Below, piece by piece: positions 34,073-43,800 of a stretch of DNA of 64,000 nucleotides. A program made the translations under genes and the position numbers. Origin of the DNA: JAJEAD01 sp965221555. Its GTDB lineage: Bacteria > Pseudomonadota > Gammaproteobacteria > HK1. Position 1 is the stretch's first letter; each line of letters opens with the position of its first letter. Below the pieces are notes generated by a model. It saw nothing but the letters and a program-made list of their open reading frames with translations. It had not been told where the DNA came from and made no database searches. The stretch covers positions 2,976,001 to 3,040,000 of the forward strand of contig OZ244895.1 in the NCBI GenBank assembly GCA_965221555.1. Direction: 5' to 3'.

Positions 34073-35380
34073 TCAGGCGACGGCCCGCTCGCGGACCTCG
34101 GGCTCTTCGAACTGCTCCTCTTCGGTGGAGCCGGCCAGCGCGGTAATCGAGCTCGCCCCGCCGGTGACGACCTGGGTCACGGCGTCGAAGTATCCCGCTC
34201 CCACTTCCCGCTGATGCTTGTGGGCGGTGTAGCCCAGCCCTTCGGCCGCGAACTCCGCCTCCTGCAACGCCACGTAGGCGCTCATCGCGTTCTCCCGGTA
34301 ACCCCGGGCGAGGTCGAACATCCCGTAGTTCAGGGCATGGAACCCGGCAAGGGTGATGAACTGATAGCAGTAACCCATGTCGGCCAGCTCGTCCTGGAAA
34401 CGGGCGACGGCGGCATCGTCCAGCTTCGACTTCCAGTTGAAGGAAGGCGAGCAGTTGTAGGCGAGCCCCTTGCCCGGGAAGTGCTCGTGCACCGCCTGCG
34501 CGAATTCCCGCGCTTCTCCCAGATCGGGGGTGGAAGTCTCGCACCACAGCAGGTCGGCATAGGGCGCGTAGGCGAGCGCGCGAGACACCGCCTGCTCCAT
34601 TCCGCAGCGCACCGCGTAGAAACCTTCGGTGGTGCGCTCGCCCGTCAGGAAGGGCTGGTCACGCGGGTCCACGTCGCTGGTGAGCAGCTTCGCGGCAAGC
34701 GCGTCGGTGCGTGCGACCAGGATGGTGGGCACTCCGCACACGTCGGCGGCGAGGCGCGCGGCAATCAGCTTCTGTACCGACTCCTGTGACGGGAGCAGAA
34801 CCTTGCCCCCCATGTGGCCGCACTTCTTCGCCGAAGAGAGCTGGTCCTCGAAATGCACCCCGGCCGCGCCGGCGTCGATCATGTCCTTCATCAGCTCGAA
34901 GGCGTTGAGCACTCCGCCGAATCCCGCTTCCGCGTCCGCGAGGATGGGAAGAAACCAGTCGATGCTGTCGTCGCCCTCGGCGTGGTGGATCTGGTCCGCG
35001 CGCGCGAGAGCGCCGTTGATCCGCCGGATGAGGTCCGGCGCGCTGCTCGCCGGGTAGAGGCTCTGGTCGGGATACATCTGGCCGGCATTGTTGGCGTCGG
35101 CGGCCACCTGCCAGCCGGACAGGTAAATCGACTGAAGGCCTGCCTTGGCCATCTGTACGGCCTGGTTGCCGGTCACCGCGCCAAGCGAGCGCACGCAACG
35201 CTGGCGCTGCATGAGGTCCCAGAGCTTGAGCGCGCCGCGCTGGGCGAGGGTGTACTCGATGCGTACCGAGCCCCGGAGCCTTACCACGTCCGCGGCGCCG
35301 TAGCCCCGCTCGACTCCGTGCCAGCGCGGGTCATCCCGCCAGGCCTGCTCGATCTCTCGCGCCTCGATCTCTCTCGTCAT
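34073..35380 (-). CDS. aceA: Isocitrate lyase
   Basis: 435 residues, the length of the enteric enzyme. The active-site motif SSAKKCGHMGGKVL holds the catalytic Cys (C187), and the family blocks SGWQVAADANNAGQMYPDQS (SGWQVAADAN), FEDQL and CSPSFNWK are intact. It splits isocitrate into glyoxylate and succinate in the glyoxylate bypass. No malate synthase (aceB/glcB) or aceK is nearby, so the bypass partner lies elsewhere. GGGAGAG precedes the ATG. The promoter faces a divergent LysR gene, probably its regulator. The competing enzyme, isocitrate dehydrogenase, is at 57471-59237 with an added CBS module. Confidence 0.95.
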   Translation of the reverse strand: MTREIEAREIEQAWRDDPRWHGVERGYGAADVVRLRGSVRIEYTLAQRGALKLWDLMQRQRCVRSLGAVTGNQAVQMAKAGLQSIYLSGWQVAADANNAGQMYPDQSLYPASSAPDLIRRINGALARADQIHHAEGDDSIDWFLPILADAEAGFGGVLNAFELMKDMIDAGAAGVHFEDQLSSAKKCGHMGGKVLLPSQESVQKLIAARLAADVCGVPTILVARTDALAAKLLTSDVDPRDQPFLTGERTTEGFYAVRCGMEQAVSRALAYAPYADLLWCETSTPDLGEAREFAQAVHEHFPGKGLAYNCSPSFNWKSKLDDAAVARFQDELADMGYCYQFITLAGFHALNYGMFDLARGYRENAMSAYVALQEAEFAAEGLGYTAHKHQREVGAGYFDAVTQVVTGGASSITALAGSTEEEQFEEPEVRERAVA

Positions 35381-35453
35381 CGCACTCTCCCGGGGAAGGA
35401 CCTACGAGGTCCGCACCGGCACGAGAGCCAGTGACGGCACGGATACCGAGTCT

Positions 35454-35481
35454 ATGCTAGGTATGCAGCACCATTTGACAA
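35454..35481 (-). promoter_or_regulatory. Probable aceA promoter
   Basis: On the minus strand TTGTCA (35481-35476) and TAGCAT (35459-35454) are separated by 16 bp, about 70 bp upstream of the aceA ATG. The -35 lies inside the CATTTG/CAAATG dyad. Confidence 0.55.
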
Positions 35482-35519
35482 TACAATCCACCAAATGCTG
35501 ATTATTGCGAATGTCAATA
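35472..35519. promoter_or_regulatory. Operator region between aceA and lysR-type gene
   Basis: CATTTG (35472-35477) and CAAATG (35492-35497) are inverted arms; next to them TATTG-N7-CAATA (35503-35519) has the T-N11-A shape of LysR-type sites. A plus-strand TTGACA at 35475 could serve the divergent regulator gene. The layout fits autoregulation and control of aceA by one protein. Confidence 0.5.
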
Positions 35520-35663
35520 GCCCGCTCCCCGGTGCGAGCGACCGGGATCTCGAAACCCGTACGGTCCTGGTCTTCGCTCCTCACTGCGACTGGAGAGTCG
35601 CCCTGAATCGCGCCGCGCACCGCCGCCCCGATACCGAGTCGCTCCGCCAAGATTGACAAACAG

Positions 35664-36668
35664 ATGTCGTCGCAGCCTGGCCGTTTCTACTACAAGCAGA
35701 ACCGCCTGAAGCAGTTGCGGGCCTTCTGTCACGCGGCCCAGGCCAACAGCATCTCCCGGGCGGCCGAGCGCCTCTCCCTGAGTCAGCCCACGATCTCCCT
35801 TCAGGTCCGGGCGCTGGAGGACGAGCTCGGGGTGACGCTCTTCGAGCGCAAGGGCCCGCGTATCTCGCTCACCCCGGAGGGCGAGGTCCTCTATCAGCTC
35901 GCAGTGCCCCTGGTGGAGGGCATGGACAACCTGAGCGATGCCTTCGCCGAGCGCCTGGGCCACATCGCAACCGGAGAGCTCAACATCGCAGCGGGTGAGT
36001 CGACCATCCTGTACATCCTGCCGCGATTCATGAAGCGCTTCGCATCGCAATACCCCGGCGTGCGCGTTCGTCTGCACAACGTCACGGGCCGCGATGGCCT
36101 CGCCCAGATCCGGGCGGACGAAGTGGACTTCGCGGTCGGCTCGATGCTCGATCTTCCCGCCGACATCGAGTACCGGCCCACCTTCTCCTACGACACCCTG
36201 CTCATCACCGCCAAGTCACACCCGCTCGCCACCCAGGCGCAGCCGAGCCTGCGCGCGATCGGGCGCTACGGGCTGATACTGCCCCCTCGGCACCTGAGCA
36301 CCTGGCGGGTGGTCGACCTCGTCTTTCAGCAGCACAACGTCCCCTTCCAGGTCACCCTCGAAGCGGGGGGATGGGAGGTGATCAAGCGTTACGTGGAGCT
36401 CGATCTCGGGATATCGATCGTCTCGGGACTGTGCATCACCGGGCACGAGCGGTTGGCGGTGAAGCCGCTCGAACGGTACTTCCCGCGACGCACCTACGGG
36501 GTGGTGCTGCGGCGAGGGAAGTTCCTGTCCCCGGCGGCGAAGCGATTCATCCGCATGATGGACCCCTCCTCCTTCCCGGGCGGCGACTACGCGACCGCGC
36601 CCCGGGAAGACCAGTCAGAAAGCGCCAATGCTGCCGCGCCGCCGGGAGTGCATCCGGGGATTTCTTGA
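35664..36668 (+). CDS. LysR family transcriptional regulator, divergent from aceA
   Basis: 334 residues. The winged HTH is clear: LKQLRAFCHAAQANSISRAA then ERLSLSQPTISLQVRALEDELG. The effector domain starts GELNIAAGESTILYILPRFM and is CysB/NAC-like in length and wording. The unusual N-terminus RFYYKQNRLKQL has a basic extension. Being divergent from aceA and sharing a 283-bp promoter region with dyads, it probably regulates isocitrate lyase; that is inference. The C-terminus has a hydrophilic tail. The clpS gene starts 31 bp downstream. Confidence 0.9.
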   Translation: MSSQPGRFYYKQNRLKQLRAFCHAAQANSISRAAERLSLSQPTISLQVRALEDELGVTLFERKGPRISLTPEGEVLYQLAVPLVEGMDNLSDAFAERLGHIATGELNIAAGESTILYILPRFMKRFASQYPGVRVRLHNVTGRDGLAQIRADEVDFAVGSMLDLPADIEYRPTFSYDTLLITAKSHPLATQAQPSLRAIGRYGLILPPRHLSTWRVVDLVFQQHNVPFQVTLEAGGWEVIKRYVELDLGISIVSGLCITGHERLAVKPLERYFPRRTYGVVLRRGKFLSPAAKRFIRMMDPSSFPGGDYATAPREDQSESANAAAPPGVHPGIS

Positions 36669-36691
36669 GGCCGGCCCTCCTGGGCTAGAAT
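36665..36691 (+). promoter_or_regulatory. Candidate clpS promoter giving a near-leaderless transcript
   Basis: TTGAGG (36665-36670), a short 15-bp spacer and TAGAAT (36686-36691) lie just before the clpS ATG at 36700. A start site 6-8 bp past TAGAAT would leave only a few untranslated bases, and no Shine-Dalgarno is present. Similar TAGAAT elements occur before mfd, the trpS leader and the DUF1902 gene. Confidence 0.45.
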
Positions 36692-36699
36692 CTCTGGCC

Positions 36700-37020
36700 A
36701 TGGCCAGGCACCCCGAACACGAATCCGATCACGGTCTGGTCGTAGAGGAAGCCAAGCCGCGGCTGAAGCGCCCTCCCCTCTACAACGTCGTACTGCTCAA
36801 CGACGACTTCACCCCCATGGAGTTCGTGGTCCACGTACTGGAATTCTTCTTCAGCCTGAACCGGGAGGACGCGATTCGGATCATGCTGCACGTCCACACC
36901 CGCGGAAAGGGGGTCTGCGGCTGCTTCTCCCGAGAGATCGCGGAGACCAAGGTCGAGCAGGTCAACGATTACGCGCGGGAGAACAACCATCCTCTGCTCT
37001 GTACCATGGAAATGGTCTGA
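36700..37020 (+). CDS. clpS: ClpS, ClpA adaptor for N-degron substrates
   Basis: 106 residues. The core PPLYNVVLLNDDFTPMEFVV, followed by HTRGKGVCG and EQVNDYARENNHPL, is the ClpS fold; the NDD and M residues line the N-degron pocket. It delivers proteins with destabilising N-termini to ClpAP. clpA follows 24 bp later in the usual order. The ATG at 36700 is the conserved start and has no ribosome site, in keeping with a near-leaderless promoter; translation from upstream would be read-through from the regulator gene. Confidence 0.95.
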   Translation: MARHPEHESDHGLVVEEAKPRLKRPPLYNVVLLNDDFTPMEFVVHVLEFFFSLNREDAIRIMLHVHTRGKGVCGCFSREIAETKVEQVNDYARENNHPLLCTMEMV

Positions 37021-37044
37021 GGCCGGAACTCAGGAAATGGCGAA

Positions 37045-39324
37045 ATGCTGAGCAAGGAACTCGAGTTCACACTGAACATGGCCTTCCGCGACGCCCGCGA
37101 GAAGCGTCACGAGTTCATGACGGTCGAGCACCTGCTGCTCGCCCTGCTGGACAACCCGGCCGCGAACAAGGTGCTGCGCGCGTGCGGCGCGGGAATGGAC
37201 AAGCTGCGCGAAGAGCTCGCCGCCTACATCGAGGAGAGCACCCCGATGCTGGCGGAAAAGGACGAACGCGAGACCCAGCCCACGCTGGGGTTCCAGCGCG
37301 TCCTGCAACGGGCGGTCTTCCACGTCCAGAGCTCCGGCAAGAAGGAAGTGAACGGCGCCAACGTGCTGGTGGCGATATTCGGCGAACGGGAGTCCCAGGC
37401 CGTCTTCTTTCTCGGACGACAGAGCATCACCCGCCTCGATGTCGTCAACTACATCTCCCACGGCATCTCCAAGGTGCACGACAGCGAGGAAGGCGACTCC
37501 TTCGCCTCCGGCGGCGAAGAGGAAAAGCCCGCCGAGCAGCCCTCCCGGTCGCCGCTCGAGGCCTTCGCGAGCAACCTCAACGAACAGGCCCTGCTCGGCC
37601 GGATCGACCCTCTCATCGGACGGCGCACCGAAGTACAGCGCACCATCCAGATCCTGTGCCGGCGCCGCAAGAACAACCCGCTCTACGTGGGCGAGGCGGG
37701 AGTGGGAAAGACCGCGATCGCCGAAGGTCTGGCCAGGATGATCGTCGAGGGAGAAGTGCCCGAAGTGCTTGAGGAGAGCACCATCTACGCGCTCGATCTC
37801 GGCGCGCTGCTCGCGGGCACCAAGTACCGGGGAGACTTCGAGAAGCGTCTCAAGGACGTGCTCGCCCGTCTGGACAAGGAGCCCGGCGCCATTCTCTTCA
37901 TCGACGAGATCCACACCATCATCGGCGCCGGCGCCGCGTCGGGCGGCGTGATGGATGCCTCCAACCTGATCAAGCCGATGCTCGCCTCGGGAGAACTGCG
38001 CTGCATCGGCTCCACCACCTACCACGAGTACCGCGGAATCTTCGAGAAGGATCGCGCGCTCTCGCGGCGATTCCAGAAGATCGACATCACCGAGCCGAGC
38101 ATCGACGAAGCGGTCAGGATCCTCGATGGGCTGAAGTCCCGCTTCGAGGAACACCACCAGATCCGGTACTCCCGCAAGGCGATGCGCGTCGCGGTCGAGC
38201 TCTCGCACCGCTACATCCATGACCGCTACCTGCCCGACAAGGCGATCGACGTGATCGACGAGGCGGGCGCCGCCCAGAAGCTGCAACCGCCCTCCAGACG
38301 CCGCAAGACCGTGGGCGTCACGGACGTGGAAGCGGTGGTGGCGAAGATGGCGAGGATCCCGCCCAAGACGGTCTCCTCCAACGACAAGGACGTACTGCGC
38401 ACCCTCGATCGCGACCTCAAGATGGTGGTCTACGGCCAGGACGCCGCCATCGACACGCTCGCGGCCGCGATAAAGATGGCGCGTTCGGGCCTGCGCGAGC
38501 CGGATCGCCCCATCGGCTCATACCTCTTCGCCGGCCCCACCGGAGTCGGCAAGACCGAGGTGACCCGCCAGCTCGCGCGCCTGATGGGGGTGGAGCTGGT
38601 GCGCTTCGACATGTCCGAGTACATGGAGCGGCACACGGTCTCGCGCCTGATCGGCGCACCCCCCGGCTACGTCGGATTCGATCAGGGCGGGCTCCTCACC
38701 GAGGCGATCGCCAAGCACCCGCACTCGGTGCTCCTTCTCGACGAGATCGAGAAGGCCCACCCCGACGTCTTCAACCTCCTCCTGCAGGTCATGGACCACG
38801 GCACTCTGACCGACAACAACGGGCGCAAGGCGGACTTTCGCAACGTCGTGCTGATTATGACCACCAACGCCGGCGCCGAGCAGATGAACCGCGCTTCCAT
38901 CGGGTTCACGCGGCAGGACCACACCGGAGACGCGATCGAAGTCATCAAGCGCCTCTTCACCCCCGAGTTTCGCAATCGCCTGGACGCGGTGGTGCAGTTC
39001 TCCGCGCTCGACGAGGAGGTCATCGCCCACGTCGTCGACAAGTTCATCATCGAGCTCGAGGCACAGCTCGAGGACAAGCGGGTCACCCTGGAAGCGGACG
39101 AGGCGGCCCGCGCGTGGCTCGCACGCAACGGGTTCGACCGGCTCATGGGCGCGCGTCCGATGGCCCGGATCATCCAGGAGCACATCAAGCGACCGCTCGC
39201 CGAGGAGCTGCTTTTCGGCCGCCTCGAAGAAGGCGGCCACGTCAGGATCTCGGTCGCGGACGATCGCCTGTGCTTCGAGTTCGAGGCGGAAACCTCGAAG
39301 GATCGGATCGGGGAAGCCGGTTGA
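37045..39324 (+). CDS. clpA: ClpA, ATPase subunit of ClpAP protease
   Basis: 759 residues, like the enteric protein. The N-domain (EFTLNMAFRDAREKRHEFMT) is followed by two AAA+ modules with Walker A GEAGVGKTAIAEG and GPTGVGKTEVTRQ, and Walker B segments ILFIDEIHTI and VLLLDEIEKAHPDV. It unfolds substrates for ClpP in the cytoplasm; the ClpP-docking IGF-like loop appears as ASIGFTR. clpP is not in the window. It is translated after clpS, and its stop overlaps the TTG start of the next gene. Confidence 0.95.
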   Translation: MLSKELEFTLNMAFRDAREKRHEFMTVEHLLLALLDNPAANKVLRACGAGMDKLREELAAYIEESTPMLAEKDERETQPTLGFQRVLQRAVFHVQSSGKKEVNGANVLVAIFGERESQAVFFLGRQSITRLDVVNYISHGISKVHDSEEGDSFASGGEEEKPAEQPSRSPLEAFASNLNEQALLGRIDPLIGRRTEVQRTIQILCRRRKNNPLYVGEAGVGKTAIAEGLARMIVEGEVPEVLEESTIYALDLGALLAGTKYRGDFEKRLKDVLARLDKEPGAILFIDEIHTIIGAGAASGGVMDASNLIKPMLASGELRCIGSTTYHEYRGIFEKDRALSRRFQKIDITEPSIDEAVRILDGLKSRFEEHHQIRYSRKAMRVAVELSHRYIHDRYLPDKAIDVIDEAGAAQKLQPPSRRRKTVGVTDVEAVVAKMARIPPKTVSSNDKDVLRTLDRDLKMVVYGQDAAIDTLAAAIKMARSGLREPDRPIGSYLFAGPTGVGKTEVTRQLARLMGVELVRFDMSEYMERHTVSRLIGAPPGYVGFDQGGLLTEAIAKHPHSVLLLDEIEKAHPDVFNLLLQVMDHGTLTDNNGRKADFRNVVLIMTTNAGAEQMNRASIGFTRQDHTGDAIEVIKRLFTPEFRNRLDAVVQFSALDEEVIAHVVDKFIIELEAQLEDKRVTLEADEAARAWLARNGFDRLMGARPMARIIQEHIKRPLAEELLFGRLEEGGHVRISVADDRLCFEFEAETSKDRIGEAG

Positions 39325-39986
39325 GCGCCGCATCGCTCCGCGCTCGGTCGCGCCGGGGCACGACGCGGCTTCTCGGGCTGCTCATTGCGCTCCTCCTCGG
39401 CCTGGGAGTGCCCCTGGCCGGATTCGCGCAGGGAATGGCGCCGGGATCGGCCGCCCCCGCTCCAAGTTCGGATCACCTTGCCGCCGGGCCCGCCCAGGTG
39501 CTGAGCCGTGGCATCGATCGCCTCACCGGCTTCCTGATCGGAGCGCGCGACCCCTCTCCCGAGGAGATTGCCGCGTTCCTCGACGACGAGATCGCGCCCT
39601 TCATCGACTTCGCATACATGGCGGCGTGGGCGGTGGGACCCTACCACCGCCAACTCGACGAGGACCGACGCGCCCGGCTCGCCGTGCGTCTGAGGGAGCT
39701 CTTCCTCGGGGCGCTCGCCCGCAATCTCGGCAGCTTCAGCGAACCCCTGCCGCGCATCGACATCTACCGATCCCGGCCGGGACGCGGCGCGGGCGAGACG
39801 ATCGTGCCCGCACGGGTGGTCTTCGCTTCCGGGTTCGCGGTCCGGCTCGACTTCCGCTTCTACTGGACGGGCGCCGCGTGGCGAGTCTTCGACGTCGCCG
39901 CCAACGGGGCCAGCGCCGTCGCCTACTACCGGCGCTACTTCGGGGATGTCCTCGAACACGAAGGATCCAACGGCCTGAACGAATGA
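39321..39986 (+). CDS. MlaC/Ttg2D-like secreted protein
   Basis: 221 residues from a TTG start that overlaps the clpA stop (TTGA) and follows GGGGAAG. The N-terminus has a signal sequence (LLGLLIALLLGLGVPLAGFAQG, cleavage after AQG region). The body, FLDDEIAPFIDFAYMAAWAVG, then ARVVFASGFAVRLDFRFYW and WRVFDVAANGASAVAYYRRYF, follows the pattern of MlaC periplasmic phospholipid carriers. Other mla genes are absent, so this is a solitary paralogue, perhaps for another lipid or hopanoid. Its tight coupling to clpA is unusual. Confidence in the family is moderate because identity seems low. Confidence 0.7.
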   Translation: MSAASLRARSRRGTTRLLGLLIALLLGLGVPLAGFAQGMAPGSAAPAPSSDHLAAGPAQVLSRGIDRLTGFLIGARDPSPEEIAAFLDDEIAPFIDFAYMAAWAVGPYHRQLDEDRRARLAVRLRELFLGALARNLGSFSEPLPRIDIYRSRPGRGAGETIVPARVVFASGFAVRLDFRFYWTGAAWRVFDVAANGASAVAYYRRYFGDVLEHEGSNGLNE

Positions 39987-40037
39987 GCCGAGCGGCCCGC
40001 GCGCGCCACGGCGAGTTCGTCCCGGTAGACGCTGCCT

Positions 40038-40218
40038 GACCCGCAAGATCTCACCGACTTTCCGCCGCGTCGCGCGCCAGGTTGCCGTGACGGCAGGAAG
40101 CACGGACCGAAAGGCGCTGAAAGCGCGGCCGGCACGAAGTCGCAAGCGGCGCGACGCGCTTCGGCCCGCAACCGCGAGCGCATTGGCGCCCGCAAGTTGA
40201 GAAATCGGGGAAATCTAC
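40038..40218 (+). repeat. Dispersed intergenic repeat, copy 5 (internally shortened)
   Basis: This copy starts GACCCGCAAGATCTCACCGA, contains GTTGCCGTGACGGCAGG and CACGGACCGAAAGGCGC, and ends CGAGCGCATTGGCGCCCGC, then AAATCGGGGAAATCTACGGG. The first and last 20 bp form an imperfect inverted repeat; the central block present in copies 1, 3 and 4 is missing. Confidence 0.55.
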
Positions 40219-40239
40219 GGGTCAAGCCCGAGCCGAGCG

Positions 40240-40707
40240 CTACTCGAGTCCGTGCTCGTCCTTGTAGGCCTCGATCGCCTCGGCGAGTTCTTCTCGCTCC
40301 TCGCATCCCGAAGGGCAGGCGGCGACGAGCTCGGCGAGGCGCTCCTGAGCCAGATCGAGCTTGTCCGTCTCGAGGTAGAGCTCGCCCAGGTACTCGTTGG
40401 CGCCGAGATGCCGAGGCTCGATGGCGAGCGCTTCCTGGTAGTAGCGAAGCGCCGCTTCCATCCCGCCGAGCTTGCGGTGCGCGTAGCCCAGCATGTTGAG
40501 CACATCGGGGTTGCCGGCGTCTTTACGGTTGAGTGCGTCGAGAATGCGAATCGCCGCCTCGTGGTCCGCCGCTTCGATGAGCGTCACCGCACGCTCGTAG
40601 TCCGTGGGGGACGCTTCGCCGGCGCTACTCCCGCTTCCCGTCGCCGCCGCCATCACGGGTGCGTCCACCGCCACCAGTAGCACCGCCAACGCCAAGAATC
40701 GCTTCAT
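40240..40707 (-). CDS. Secreted tetratricopeptide-repeat protein
   Basis: 155 residues. A signal peptide (KRFLALAVLLVAVDAPVMAA) is followed by TPR helices: DYERAVTLIEAADHEAAIRI, DVLNMLGYAHRKLGGMEAAL and YYQEALAIEPRHLGANEYLG, which are three consecutive repeats of the 34-residue consensus. Cys residues occur late (ACPSGCEERE) and could form a disulphide, in keeping with a periplasmic location. Role: scaffolding, otherwise unknown. It is divergent from mfd. Confidence 0.8.
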   Translation of the reverse strand: MKRFLALAVLLVAVDAPVMAAATGSGSSAGEASPTDYERAVTLIEAADHEAAIRILDALNRKDAGNPDVLNMLGYAHRKLGGMEAALRYYQEALAIEPRHLGANEYLGELYLETDKLDLAQERLAELVAACPSGCEEREELAEAIEAYKDEHGLE

Positions 40708-40788
40708 CGCCCGCACCCCCGCGCCGCCGCCCTTTCGCGCAACCGGGAAAGGGCGCCCGCGGACAAAGTAACCGAAAAGCGCGCGGAG

Positions 40789-40794
40789 TAGAAT
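40789..40794 (+). promoter_or_regulatory. -10 element TAGAAT of mfd
   Basis: TAGAAT lies 60 bp before the mfd ATG. The corresponding -35 is poor. Confidence 0.35.
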
Positions 40795-40853
40795 CCGCCT
40801 CCCGGCAACGCGAACGCAGCCCTCTCAAGCGATACCGAACGCATATCCCTTAG

Positions 40854-43800
40854 ATGTCCTCGCCACTCGAACCGGTCCTGCCGCCGGGTCCCGGTCGGCG
40901 GGTCCGGTGGGGTCACCTCTACGGCGCCAGCCGCGCGCTCGCGATTGCCGAAACGGTGCGCCGCCACCCCGGACTCGTGCTGGTGGTGGTGCCCGACACG
41001 CCGGCCGCGCATCGGCTGGAAGCGGAGCTGCGCTTCTTCCTTGGCGCCGACGGTGGCGAGATCCTGCACTTTCCCGACTGGGAGACCCTGCCCTACGACC
41101 TGTTCTCTCCTCATCAGGACATCGTCTCCGAACGCCTGGCCACCCTGTATCGCCTGCCGGCCCGCCGGGGCGGCGCCCTTATCGTCCCCGTCGCCACGCT
41201 GATGGGCCGGCTGCCCCCGCCCGACTACGTCCACGGCGGCAGCATGATTCTGGCCCCGGGCGACGGCCTGGACCTCCACCAGACGCGGGCGCGCCTGGAG
41301 CGCTTCGGCTACCGATACGTCAGCCAGGTCATGGATCACGGCGAGTTCGCGGTGCGCGGCTCTCTCCTCGACCTCTTTCCGAGCGGCGCCCCCTACCCCC
41401 TGCGCATCGACCTGCTGGACGAGGAGGTGGACAGCATCCGCTCCTTCGATCCGGAGACCCAGCGCTCCATCGAACGCCTCGACCGGATCCGGCTCCTTCC
41501 CGCCCGGGAGTTTCCGCTCACCGAGAGCGCCATCGGGCGATTCCGCAGCGCGTGGCGGGCTCGATTCGAGGGCGATCCGCAGGACTGTCCCGTGTACCGC
41601 GAAGTAAGCGAAGGCCGCAGTCCGGCCGGCATCGAGTACTACCTGCCACTCTTCTTCGAGGAGAGCGCCGCCCTCTTCGACTACCTGCCCGAAGGCGCGC
41701 TCGCCATCCTCTTCGAGGACGTGCACGAGGCGGCGGAGCGATTCAGGAACCAGGCGCAGCAGCGCTTCGAGAACGCCCGCCACAATCGGGAACGTCCCCT
41801 GCTGGAGCCGTCCGAGCTCTTCCTCGCCGTCGACGAGACCTTCGCGCGCCTCAAGGCGTACGCGGAAGTACGCCTCGGGCGTTTCGAGGCGCAGGCGCAG
41901 CGCGGCTTCACCGCCTACGACACCCGGGTCCCGGTGGGCATGCCGGTCAACCCGCAGGCCCAGGCGCCCTTCGCCGCCCTCGAGCGCTTCCTCGCCGAGT
42001 TCGACGGCCGCACCCTGCTGGTGGCGGAGAGCGCGGGACGGCGTGAGCATCTGAGGGATGGGCTGGCCGGCTCGGGGCTGCGCCCGGTGGACTTCGAGGG
42101 CTGGACGGACTTTCTGGCGGGGGATGCCGGTCTCGGGATCACCGCCGCTCCGCTCGAAGAGGGCGCCTGGCTGCGCGATCCTCCGGTTGCACTCGTCACC
42201 GAGACCCAGCTCTTCGGTGAACGGGCGGTGCAGCGCCGCCGCCGGCGGCGGAGCAATCGGGACACCGAGACCCTGGTGCGCGACCTCGCCGAGCTCGCGC
42301 CCGGCGCCCCGGTCGTGCACGAGGACCACGGGGTGGGCCGGTACCGGGGACTCGTCACCCTCGATGTCGGCGACATCGCGGGCGAGTATCTGCACCTGGA
42401 GTACGAGGGGGGCGACAAGCTCTACGTGCCGGTCGCCTCCCTTCACCTGGTGAGCCGCTATACCGGGGTCGACCCCGAGCTCGCGCCCCTGCACCGCCTC
42501 GGAGGCCAGCAGTGGCCGCGGGCCCGGCGAAAGGCGGCGCAGAAGGCATTCGACGTGGCGGCGGAGCTGCTCGACATCTTCGCCCGCCGCGCCGCCCGGC
42601 GGGGACATGCCTTCGCGCTCGAGCGCCGCGAGCTTCGCACTTTCGAGAGCGAGTTTCCCTTCGAGGAGACCCCGGACCAGGAGGCGGCGATCGAAGCGGT
42701 GGTCGCGGACATGGCGGGCGAAGCGCCGATGGAGCGCCTCATCTGTGGTGATGTGGGGTTCGGAAAGACCGAGGTGGCGATGCGGGCCGCGTTCATCGCC
42801 ATCCAGGACAACCGCCAGGTCGCGGTGCTCGTCCCCACCACCCTGCTCGCGCAGCAGCACCATCAGACCTTCACGGATCGCTTCGCGCCGTGGCCGGTGC
42901 GCATCGAGCAGCTCTCGCGCTTCCGTTCCCGCCGGGAGCGCAATGTGGTGGTCGAGGCGCTGGCCGAAGGGCGCGTCGACGTGGTCATCGGCACCCATCA
43001 GCTCCTCGCGCCCGACATCCGCTTCAAGCGTCTCGGCCTCGTCATCATCGACGAGGAACACCGCTTCGGGGTACGGCAGAAAGAGCGTCTCAAGGCGCTG
43101 CGCAGCGAGGTCGATGTGCTCACGCTCACCGCGACCCCGATTCCGCGCACTCTCAACATGGCGCTCTCGGGACTGCGGGACCTCTCGCTCATCGCCACCC
43201 CTCCCGAACGCCGCCTCTCCATCAAGACCTTCGTTCGGGAGTGGGACGGCGCGCTGATCGCCGAGGCGCTCGCGCGCGAGCTCAACCGCGGCGGGCAGGT
43301 CTACGTGGTCCACAACAAGGTAGAGACCATCCAGCGCACCGCGCGGCGCATCGAAGAGCTGGTTCCCGAGGCGCATGTACGCATCGCACACGGGCAGATG
43401 CGCGAACGCGCGCTCGAGCAGACCATGCTCGACTTCTACCATCGCCGCTTCGACGTGCTGGTGTGCACCACCATCATCGAGACCGGCATCGACGTACCGA
43501 ACGCCAACACCATCATCATCAATCGCGCGGACCACTTCGGCCTCGCCCAGCTCCACCAGTTGCGCGGGCGCGTGGGGCGCTCCCACCACCGCGCCTACGC
43601 GTACCTGATCGTGCCGCCGCACCGGGCGATGAGCGCGGACGCGGTCAAGCGCCTGGAGGCGATCGAGTCACTGGAAGATCTGGGCATCGGATTCACGCTG
43701 GCGACTCACGATCTGGAGATTCGGGGGGCGGGCGAGCTGCTCGGCGACGAACAGAGCGGTCAGATCCAGGCGGTCGGGTACTCGCTGTACACGTCGCTGC

